A stretch of DNA of 64,000 bases. Source: Tanypteryx hageni. Lineage: Eukaryota; Arthropoda; Insecta; Odonata; Petaluridae. Under the pieces are notes generated by a model. It searched no databases, had not been told where the DNA came from, and saw only the letters and a program-made list of their open reading frames with translations. Position numbers and translations under genes: made by a program. Shown in pieces: positions 56,687-64,000 of the stretch; position 1 is the stretch's first letter; every line of letters starts with the position of its first letter. The stretch is from contig CM054115.1 in assembly GCA_028673005.1 (NCBI GenBank), positions 3,410,001 through 3,474,000 of the forward strand. Direction: 5' to 3'.

Positions 56687-58062
56687 TTATTTTTGACAGA
56701 AGTCATTAAAATGCATAGAATTTACATGTGTACGTCTCCCGCGGCCTAAAGGCATATCAACGTGGCTAATTTCCACATTGATATGCCCGGCCGTTGCAAA
56801 GGAGTCGTTGCTTTGCACAACGTTAGAAATAATTTTTAAAATGGCCTCGACATCCAATTGATCGGCCCTTCTAAAGGGGAGATGTGCCCGCTTTTCTGGT
56901 GTTATACTATTATAAATAGCTAACCCTAGCCGATCGTTTCCCTTAGTACCGTCCTTAATAAAACCCACAATGTGGTTAAAGCACTTCTCCACCCAGACGA
57001 TGGGGTTTAAATTCTTCGGGGACTTTTTGAGCGCCACCTCAATCACCCTCCCCCTCAGTTTAAATTTCTTAAAATAGTTTATCCTTTCTTTAACCAAACT
57101 AAAATGTCTACCTTGGGTGTCGTCGCCATCGCTATCGCCATCGCTATCGCCTTCACATGTTGTTTCATCGCCATCACTCCCGGTGCCAGCCTCATCCCTC
57201 GAGGACACAGCCGATGCCTCATCCCTCGAAGCCGCCGCCTCCTCCTCCTCCCCCGAAGCCACCGGCGCCTCCGTAGTGATGTTTTCCGACGACTCCGGAA
57301 ACTTAACCCCGTCTTGCCCTCCCTCCATCGGTTCTGTGGAGGCTGAACCACCGCCGCCAACACCGGCTTGAATGGCCCCGGCCGTAATTGCATCTGTCAC
57401 ATCTGTTAAACGAATTTTACGTTAACAAATTAATTTGATAATAATAATAATAATATACACACACTTGTACAGCAACAAAAATAATGCTAATGATATTAAT
57501 AATAATAATAACAATAAAACATCCACATTACCAGCCTTGGCCGCTTCCTCCGCCCTCACGCCGCCTTCAACGCTGCCGGTCGATGGTAGCTTTGGGTCGC
57601 TGCTGTCTCCACCTAATAAAATGAATTTCATGTTATTGTACGATTCTTATAAATAATAATAATAATAATGATATCTGCCATCATCATCATCATAATCGTG
57701 ATAAATGTTATGATCACAATACCTTGTTTGGCCCGGTTCTTTGCGGGCTCCTCCCCGCCCTCAACAGCACGACGTTTAGCGGCGCTGCAGCCACCATCGA
57801 CCCCATCGATAACATCTCTCAGATGCTTGTTACCGTCGATGATCGCCGCCGCATCCGCATCTTCAACCGCATTCGCGCTCGGCTGCAACTGCTTATGAGC
57901 CTTTTTCGTCCCCCTTGCCACAAGGCGTTTCCGGGCCTCGTACATTTTCGTATAAGTACGACATACGCCGTACAGTGCTTCCTCTTCAAACCCTGCGCTT
58001 ATAGCGAAGGCGACGAATTCCTTAGCCTTTTCTGCCACAAATGATACACCCTTGCCCTCCAT
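56687..58062 (-). other. predicted three-exon structure of the polymerase N-terminus
   Basis: Exon 1 58,062-57,723 (ATG; EFVAFAISAGFEEEALYGV, basic and Ala-rich end), donor AAG|GTATTG. Exon 2 57,612-57,532, acceptor TTATTAG|GTG and donor GCTG|GTAATG. Exon 3 from 57,402, acceptor TTTAACAG|ATG, running on as a Glu/Asp/Ser-rich region and then NYFKKFKLRGRVIEVALKK to 56,687. Lengths 340 and 81 keep the reading phase through both joins. This region may form the N-terminal extension (terminal-protein-like part) of the polymerase, or a separate product. Introns are inferred from sequence only. Confidence 0.65.
57405..57722. repeat. AT-rich trinucleotide repeats in the two predicted introns
   Basis: Runs of ata/taa at 57,438-57,452, 57,496-57,516 and 57,652-57,668, plus atc at 57,680-57,692. 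They fall exactly in the two predicted introns and not in the exons, which supports the exon model. Confidence 0.8.
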
Positions 58063-58137
58063 AGTTGCTTCGAGTATTCTGAAATGCGCCAGTCTAATAC
58101 CTCAGCGGTAGTGACCAAATGCTGCTGGTGACGCTTG

Positions 58138-58144
58138 TTTTATA
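58138..58144 (-). promoter_or_regulatory. TATA-box-like element for the polymerase gene
   Basis: The minus strand reads TATAAAA about 76 bp upstream of the ATG at 58,062, with GC-rich flanks. Position and sequence suit an RNA polymerase II core promoter; untested. Confidence 0.5.
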
Positions 58145-58204
58145 CCGAATTTGGTGGGGTTGGTTTGGGATGGGGCGGCTTGTGGTATCTGGGGGAGGGC
58201 ACGC

Positions 58205-58990
58205 GCGCAGTCGTTGAGATTTTTCGCCTAAATACATTAATGCCTTTGCGGTGTTGTGCAGCTGTTGGATCACTAGTTATGGTCAGGCATAAAAGACAGA
58301 TTTAACGTTTCCGGAATCACCCTCCTACGCCGGATGCGATTCTTTTAAAACATCCCAGCCATGGCTGCTTGTGAGATATGATGGCGGGTGGCGCGTGGTC
58401 GTTGAGATTATTCTCCTAATATACATCAATACCTTTGCATTACGGCTGTGACCGGACGCACAGCTGTTGCGACATTACTTATGGTGCCTGTAAAAGACAC
58501 ATTTTAAATATTACACATGTTTCCGGAACCATCCTCCCACGCCGGATGTGGTTCTTGAAAGCATTCCAGCATTCATCGCCTCTAGCCATGGCTGCTTGTG
58601 AGCTCTGATGGAGGGAGGTGCATGGTCGTTGAGATTCTTCTTCTAAAATACGCAAAATACCTTTGCAATACGGCTGTGACCGGTTGTACAGCTGCTGTGA
58701 CACTAGTTATGGTGTCTGTAAAAGACGCATTTAAAATATTATACACGCTTCCGGGGTGTGATTTTTTAAAAAAATATCCCAGCGTTTGATCGCGTCTAGC
58801 TTTGGCTGTTTATGTGATATGATGGTGGGATGCGCGTGGTCAGTGAGATCCTTTACCGTACGGTAGCGGCCATATTACACAGCCATTTCGTCATTAGTTA
58901 CGGTTGTTCGTAAAAGTCAGATTAAATTATTACCCACGCTACCGAAAAACACCCTCTCACGACGGATGCGGTTTTTTAAAAGTCTATTTC
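58205..58990. repeat. four ~190-230-bp tandem units between divergent genes
   Basis: Unit starts (gtcgttgagat or cagtgagat) fall at about 58,211, 58,399, 58,626 and 58,840. Each unit carries taatacattaatacctttgc-like text, gctgtgaccgg, cacagctgttg, ttatggtg.ctgtaaaag, ccctcc.acgccggatg and agc.atggctg. Units are 70-85% similar. They lie between the polymerase (minus) and the right-end gene (plus), where a shared enhancer or replication-control array could sit. Confidence 0.85.
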
Positions 58991-59017
58991 TCGATGTCAC
59001 TCTGCACCTTGGATATT

Positions 59018-59025
59018 TATATAAG
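59018..59025 (+). promoter_or_regulatory. TATA-box-like element for the right-end gene
   Basis: tatataag, about 155 bp upstream of the ATG at 59,179, just after the tandem array. Confidence 0.45.
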
Positions 59026-59178
59026 CGTAAAATTAAACATTCCACCCCATAGTTAGCGGTGTCGCAAGTGGGAGTTCTAAACACTATCCGCCTTTAAATA
59101 CCCTACTATACGGCCTACGTTTTCATCACGACCGTCATTCTCTCTTGAGCTTGCGAGGAGTTAACATCGTGCTGTACA

Positions 59179-60067
59179 ATGGAGACTTCTGCCGCTTCTT
59201 CTTCCCCGGGAAGGTTTTCAAACTTTAACCCGACGAAAACCTTTAAAAGGTGCAAGCACCCAGTGAATCCTCGCGGAAATCTACTTCGAGAATTCGGACG
59301 TGGAAACTTCGGGAAGAGAGATTTCTACGCGTTATCCGAGGGCAGCAGCACGCCGAATAACACATCCTACGACAAGATGGACCGCCTCCGCGGCTACGAA
59401 AAGTCTTCGCTCGTAATGGCTGTAGAATACGCAATCAACGCATCAGATACAAAGAAAGTGCGAATAGGGCTGGACTTTAAAAGCAATTTCAAACCCGTGG
59501 TCTTCCTAGGAAAGAACAACGCAAACGGTGTCTCGCTCTCGCCGATACAGTGGAGGGGCTTGATGGGATATAATGATACGGTTGTCTTTTATAAAGGGGG
59601 GACTTGGGTGCAGAACGCCGGATATTGTATTTGACGACTTAAAATTAATATTCGCCGAACTATATGGGGAAAAAGTTGTCAAAATTATTAAAGAGGAAAA
59701 ATATAATGTGTGGTTGGGGAGTGCGACATGGCTGGGCTTAACAACGATGCAAAATTGCATCGAGCACGCCTTACATCTGTGTGAGATATGGTATGACAGT
59801 GTTGTGCACCAGACTTTTGAAACAATCGTTCGCCAACTCAAAGAAAATGTAGTGGCCAAGTGCGATGGGTGCAGAGATGCGGCTTTAGAACATTCATGCA
59901 ATGCAGAAGAAACTTATCAGAATGAACTCGAGAGCCTGAGTACGGTGCACGACTATTTTGTGGGGTCCTGTGAAGATGACGGCTTTGATAATAAAAGGTT
60001 TCTGTATGAAATTGTTACATTTTGTAAAAGAAAATGCATTGGTTGTGCAACAGAGTTGTTATACTAA
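59179..60067 (+). CDS. plus-strand Polinton gene of unknown function (two overlapping frames)
   Basis: Frame 1 (59,179-59,634, 151 codons) starts METSAASSSPGRFSNFNPTK, is Ser/Arg-rich, then folds through KKVRIGLDFKSNFKPVVFLG and GVSLSPIQWRGLM. Frame 2 (59,573-60,067) overlaps it and carries DDLKLIFAELYGEK, a hydrophobic helix-rich middle, and Cys pairs (KCDGCRDAALEHSC, CKRKCIGC) suggesting zinc binding. A run of six G at 59,596-59,601 lies in the overlap, so one ~300-residue protein with a length error is as likely as two genes. The first part weakly recalls the PC4-type single-stranded-DNA-binding fold; this is a guess. It is the only Polinton gene read toward the right terminus. Confidence 0.65.
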
Positions 60068-60163
60068 TTTGTGATTAGAAAATGCATAAGTTCTTTTATG
60101 TAATTGTATATAAGTGGTAATACAACCGTAATGATAATGTTTAAATTGTTTGCAACAATATTA

Positions 60164-60169
60164 AATAAA
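60164..60169 (+). terminator. polyadenylation signal of the right-end gene
   Basis: aataaa about 97 bp after the stop at 60,067 and just before the right terminal repeat, with a GT-containing stretch (gtgtacaaaa) after it. Confidence 0.65.
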
Positions 60170-60191
60170 AGTGTACAAAATACAAAAGTGT

Positions 60192-61474
60192 TATGCTTCT
60201 CATTTAAATAATACCATCCTATTTGGTATTTATTATAAGAGTTTCAAATAAGCATTCTATTTGCGGCGGGGAAAAACACCCAAATGTTCTTGCCACCACC
60301 GCACTCGAGTCGGGCATACTCTAACGCCACGAAACATCATCGTCAGTCTTCCGCCGCCCTCCGACGCGTGAACATCTGCTCTTGAGTAGCGGCGGATTCC
60401 ATGCAAAGGGTCGGGATGGTCGGTGTCCCTCGTATCGCCTAGGCAGGAGCCTACCCCGAATAACTTGTGACGTCTGTGGCGAGAATAGTGGAAAAGGGTG
60501 TGGGTGGATGTCCGGCCACGAAACGCCGCTTTCACCCCTCCCCCAAATAACTTGTGACGTCTGTGGAGAGAATCGTGGGAAAGGGACGTGAGGGATGTCT
60601 GGCCACGAAGCACCGCTTCACCCTAGGGATGGCCTCCATCACGCCCCTTGTCGTCGCACGTGGCCGGAAGGAGAGGGGGCGGGGGCGCCTCTTGAGTAGC
60701 GGCGGATTCCATGCAAAGGCTCGGGATGGTTAGGGTCGGTGTCCCACGTATCGCCTAGGCCGGAGCCTACCCCCCGAATAACTTGTGACGTCTGTGGCGA
60801 AAATAGTGGGAAAGGGTGTGAGGGGGCCTCTGACCACGAAGCGTCGCTTCAACCTAGGGATAGCCTCCATCACGCCCCTTGTCGTCGCGCGTGGCCGGAA
60901 GGAGAGGGGGCGGAGGAGACATCAGCTGCTCACGTATCCTCTCTCTAGACTTGGGTTAGGGTGCCGTAAAGGTCTTTAAATAAACACCTCCTTGTGACCC
61001 CAAGGAGTGGGGGTAAAACATCCACCATCGCTACGTCACACCCCGTCAGGAGCAGGTTAGGTTCACACTCCTACTCGACACAGGAGTACCGCATAGATTT
61101 TTCATATTATCCACCATCATAACGCAGCAATGGTAAGGGATGGAGAGAGAGAGATGCGATGCTCGCCCTTAGCGCCACAGAAAATTCACACCACGTGATA
61201 TTGTGACGTCACAAGGGTAAAGGTATGATAGGGATCGGGGAGATGCGATGCCGAAAATCCTTAGCGACTCAGAAATTTTAAAACACGTGACATAGTGACG
61301 TCAAGGATCAGAGGTGGGGGGATGCAGCATCTAGCTCTTATAGTGCCGCATAAATTCCAACATGGCGGCACTGGCGCCAAAGCGGCAACATGGCCGTCTG
61401 GCTATACAAGCGGTCTGGCTATGCAAGCGGTCTGGCTATACAAGCGGTCTGGCCCAAGTAGCGGTCTTACTACT
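60192..61474 (-). repeat. Polinton right terminal inverted repeat (1,283 bp)
   Basis: Inverse of 41,563-42,531 with extra DNA. Text from ctcttgagtagcggcggatt at about 60,379 starts again at 60,690, a ~311-bp tandem duplication. Within its first copy the ~80-bp unit aataacttgtgacgtctgtg (60,460 and 60,544; third at 60,776) is duplicated too. The left repeat has each once. Confidence 0.93.
61393..61456. repeat. subterminal 17-bp tandem repeats, right
   Basis: Inverse of the left subterminal array: ctatacaagcggtctgg three times, one with gcaag. Confidence 0.85.
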
Positions 61475-61480
61475 TCCCTC
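61475..61480. repeat. Polinton target-site duplication (right)
   Basis: tccctc, one mismatch to tccctt at 41,557-41,562. Confidence 0.8.
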
Positions 61481-64000
61481 CGACATAAATTTTTCCAATA
61501 GTTTAATTCTAGCCTGCACCCTACGTTCCTCTAACGATGTCCATTTCAGATTTTCTATTAATGATGTTACGCTTTGTTTACTATCGTAATTCATCTTTAC
61601 AAATCTAGCTGTCCTGCGCTGAACCTTTTCTCTCTCGTTAGTGAGTCCCTTTTCGTAAGGATCCCACAAAGCTGAAGCATATTCGACCTGCGGTCGAATC
61701 AAGGATAAATAACATAATTCTTTCACTTTTTCGGAGATATTTCGAACTATTCTCCCTATAAAGGCCAGGTTTTTGTTAGCGGCACCAACCAATCGGCGAA
61801 TGTGGGTGTCCCACGAGAGATCACGATGGATCGTGACTCCAAGGTATTTAATCTAGTCTGAAAATGGAATCTCTACTCCGTCTAACGAATAATTATTATT
61901 CAACGAGATACTCTTGGTTCTCCAGAAGTTGATGACGCAGATTTTCTTTTGGTTTATCTCTAACTGCCATTCCTTACACCATGCAGAAATAGCTTCTAGG
62001 TCATTTTGGAGATACTGTTGGTCTTCCGGATTGCTTATTTCTCTATAGATGACGGTGTCGTCCGCGAAAAGCCTAATTTTACTCCTGACTACTGAGCTGA
62101 TATCGTTTATATAAATTAGAAATAATAACGGACCAATTACACTACCCTGTGGAACGCCAGAGACAACCTCCACTAGGTTCGAAGATTTCCCATCTATAAG
62201 AACCATCTGCTTCCTATGATTTAAAAATTCACGGATCCAACTAACGATTTTAGAATTAACGCCTAAGGTTTCTAATTTCGTTATTAACTTCCTGTGATGT
62301 ACCTTATCAAAGGCTTTCCTAAAATCTAAGAAGATGGCATCGACCTGCGTATTCTTTTCTCCTCTTCTCAGTAAACAATTAACAAAAAGACCGAGCTGAG
62401 TATCACATGACCTACCTTTCCTGAAGCCGTGTTGACAATCATCTAACAATAAATTACTATCAAGAAATCGCATTATGTTGCTAACGAGTATATGCTCGAG
62501 AATCTTACACGATATCGAAGTTAAAGAAATCGGCCTGTAATTTTCTGGGTTCTCCTTGTCGCCGCCCTTATGAATTGGGGTAACGTGCGCTAACCTCCAG
62601 TCGCTAGGGACCTCTGCGCGAGAAATGGATTTCTCGAAGATTATCAGAAGAAAAGGTGCTATTTCTTCAGCTAATTCTTTTAAAACGCGAGCAGGAATTT
62701 CTTCGGGGCCAGTGGCTTTGTTATATCTGATGGAACTTAATTGCTTTGCTATTCCCACCTCAAAAAATACTATATCGTCCATCAGGTCCCCACTTATTGC
62801 GGGTGCATAATGTACGCAATGGTCGCTGACGGCTGTGAATGCTTTTACAAGATGACCGTTTAACAGGTTGGCTTTCTCTACGCTATCATGAATAACGGCA
62901 CCCGAGTCATTACGCAGGGAAGGTATTGTAGGGCCTCTACCTTGGACCTCTCTCACATAGGACCAAAACGCTTTAGGGTCCTCCTTCAAATAATTATTTA
63001 ATACCTTATTCCGGAAGTTAGTAAAAGCCTCGCGCATAGTAGTTCTCGCTTTAGCGCGGGATTCCTTATACGTCTTAACTTTAGTTGCTCTATATTCATC
63101 GGATGATGTAGACGGCATATTTTTTATTTTCGCGTGGCTTATTCTCTGACGCCTAAGCGCACTCCTAATTTGCTTATTGTACCAACGTGGCTCTTTATTG
63201 TCGACCTTCAATTTAATTGAAATGTACTTATCGATGCTCTCTTGCATTATATCCTTGAATAGTTTCCATGACGACTCAGCACCTGATCGTTCGGTCATAT
63301 CACGGAAGCCAGGTAGTATCTCTCGTAGGCGCGACCTGAAGCTTGAAAAGTTTGCCTTAGCAAATATATAAAATTTTCTTTGAAGCTTAGGGTGCCTATC
63401 GATTTTCAACTTACACTCTGCATATACGGCCTGATAATCACTTATCCCATCTTCAATGGTGACTTTGTTTATTCTTTCTGGGACGTTAGTTGCTAATAAA
63501 TCTAATATGTTTCCCGATCGCGTTGGCTTTCTGACTAATTGAAGGAGAGAGTGCTCGCAGAATGTTTCGATTAATGCCTCACAGGATTAGCGTTCTTTAC
63601 CTCTAGATTCAAAACAGATTTTCCCAATCAATGCAGTGTAAGTTAAAGTCACCACCGACTATAACGATACCATCTTGATTTATCAGTCTAAGATTTGATA
63701 GTTGTTTCTCGAGATTTAAAATACAATGTACATCACCGTTAGGTGGCCTGTAAAACGAGCATAAGAACACCTTTTAGGACCCATCTTTACCTTTGCGGCA
63801 CCAAACCTTCTCGATATCCTCGTCACTTATCGGAATCTCACTGCTATCGTACTTATCGCTAACCGCTATGAAAACTCCCCCGCCCGATCTATTAGCGCGA
63901 TCTTTTCTATAGACACGACAGTCTCTAAGAAATATCTCCTGACTCTTAATCGCATCCGTTAACCAACTTTCTGTGCCTATCACGACGTCGGCATGCAGAC
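61475..64000 (-). pseudogene. L2/CR1-type LINE ORF2, right flank of the Polinton (copy B, part 1)
   Basis: Minus-strand ORF2 running off the window. It comprises endonuclease at 63,774-63,983 (IGTESWLTDAIKSQE, RSGGGVFIAVSDK), a degenerate linker, and a 518-codon frame (61,853-63,409) with the RT: YNKATGPEEIPARVLKELA, HKGGDKENPENYRPISLTS, motif A FLDFRKAFDKV, motif B VVSGVPQGSVIGPLLF, motif C IRLFADDTVIY. After one stop at about 61,853 the C-terminal part (61,475-61,792) gives AANKNLAFIGRIV and VEYASALWDPYEKG, cut at the Polinton border. The end of the protein is at 41,313-41,562. A stop at 63,774-63,776 also occurs in copy A. Otherwise well preserved. Confidence 0.9.

Larger units (their letters stand above)
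53345..58062 (-). pseudogene. Polinton protein-primed DNA polymerase B, broken by two frameshifts and two stops
   Basis: Replicates the element from protein-primed termini. Three predicted exons encode an acidic N-terminal region (58,062-56,687). The frame shifts at a run of five A (56,690-56,694) into 56,684-55,956 (ICLARAVAVGV, then a Cys-rich zinc-finger cluster), shifts again at a run of eleven A (55,959-55,969) into the exonuclease part to 55,126, and after two in-frame stops (55,124-55,126 and 55,022-55,024) continues to 53,345. Exonuclease motifs: YYDLECRQD (I), HNMKGYDGHF (II), YCSNDVTIL (III). Polymerase motifs: YLDVCSLYPFVN (A), LILNSLWGKFGQ (B), YWDTDSVIF (C), CKVKG. All catalytic motifs remain. 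The stops suggest a dead gene, whereas the homopolymer shifts could be read errors. Confidence 0.9.
41563..61474 (-). mobile_element. Polinton/Maverick, complete, 19.9 kb
   Basis: Terminal inverted repeats of about 1 kb start agtagtaagaccgctact and end with the exact inverse, with AG at the start and CT at the end as in other Polintons. A 6-bp TSD flanks them. Gene content is diagnostic: protein-primed DNA polymerase B, retrovirus-type integrase with chromodomain, FtsK/HerA-type packaging ATPase, adenovirus-type protease, and major and minor jelly-roll capsid proteins. Without the nested RTE (3.27 kb) it is about 16.6 kb. Polintons bearing both capsid genes are thought able to form virions (adintovirus-like). 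Integrase and polymerase are interrupted in this copy. Confidence 0.97.

Noticed and set aside
57079..57393. Arg-rich and antisense frames over polymerase exon 3
   Set aside because: Shadows of the acidic, GC-rich exon; no independent support.
41563..61474. Adenovirus or virophage genome
   Set aside because: Protease, ATPase and core resemble those of such viruses, but the integrase with chromodomain, AG...CT termini and 6-bp TSD define a Polinton.
60257..61501. Small frames in the right terminal repeat
   Set aside because: Repeated noncoding terminal sequence; the same frames appear in the left repeat and are not conserved as protein.
1..64000. CRISPR arrays, rRNA genes, prokaryotic operons
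   Set aside because: None seen; tandem repeats lack the repeat-spacer pattern, and all gene families are eukaryotic transposons or virus-like.

Overview
This is AT-rich eukaryotic nuclear DNA, almost certainly from an arthropod. No single-copy host gene could be recognised with confidence. What can be read is transposable elements, often inserted into one another: a complete Polinton/Maverick with virus-like capsid genes, three RTE-clade LINEs, several copies of one L2/CR1-type LINE, a Penelope-like remnant, a tRNA-derived SINE, two hAT elements, two piggyBac elements, and many microsatellites, minisatellites and palindromes. The element mix (GIY-YIG Penelope, piggyBac, ZBED5-type hAT, Polinton) fits an insect, tick or other arthropod; the species cannot be named from sequence alone.

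Layout. 1-2.1 kb: repeat modules and a Penelope-like fragment. 3.1-3.45 kb: a SINE with a perfect 12-bp target-site duplication (TSD). 4.0-6.0 kb: a polypyrimidine tract and a large inverted repeat. 7.2-12 kb: L2/CR1-type sequence around a ~61-bp polypyrimidine minisatellite. 12.1-12.6 kb: palindromic repeats. 12.8-16.1 kb: RTE copy 1 (minus strand, 11-bp TSD, one frameshift). 16.5-23.5 kb: L2/CR1 pieces in both orientations, including an ORF1 with an esterase-like domain. 23.6-27.6 kb: a hAT remnant split by RTE copy 2, which has a single uninterrupted 986-codon ORF and a 12-bp TSD. 27.6-32.2 kb: mostly unassigned, with a near-perfect 76-bp palindrome. 32.2-41.3 kb: a 9-kb degenerate hAT whose transposase is split by two piggyBac elements.

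41,563-61,474: a Polinton of 19.9 kb, flanked by a near-perfect 6-bp TSD (TCCCTT/TCCCTC) and inserted in an L2/CR1 LINE that continues on both sides. Minus-strand genes, in order of transcription, are protein-primed DNA polymerase B, packaging ATPase, two small conserved Polinton proteins, integrase, minor capsid, a basic pVI/pX-like core protein, major capsid, an unknown protein and an adenovirus-type cysteine protease. One divergent plus-strand gene lies at the right end. The integrase is interrupted by RTE copy 3 (7-bp TSD). The polymerase has two predicted introns, two frame breaks at homopolymers and two in-frame stops. The capsid, protease, core and ATPase genes are open throughout.

How the genes would work together: polymerase for protein-primed replication from the inverted termini, integrase for insertion, and ATPase, protease and two capsid proteins for a virion. 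In this copy integrase and polymerase are broken, while the particle-forming genes look intact. Several breaks sit exactly at homopolymers, so sequencing error should be excluded before the copy is called dead.
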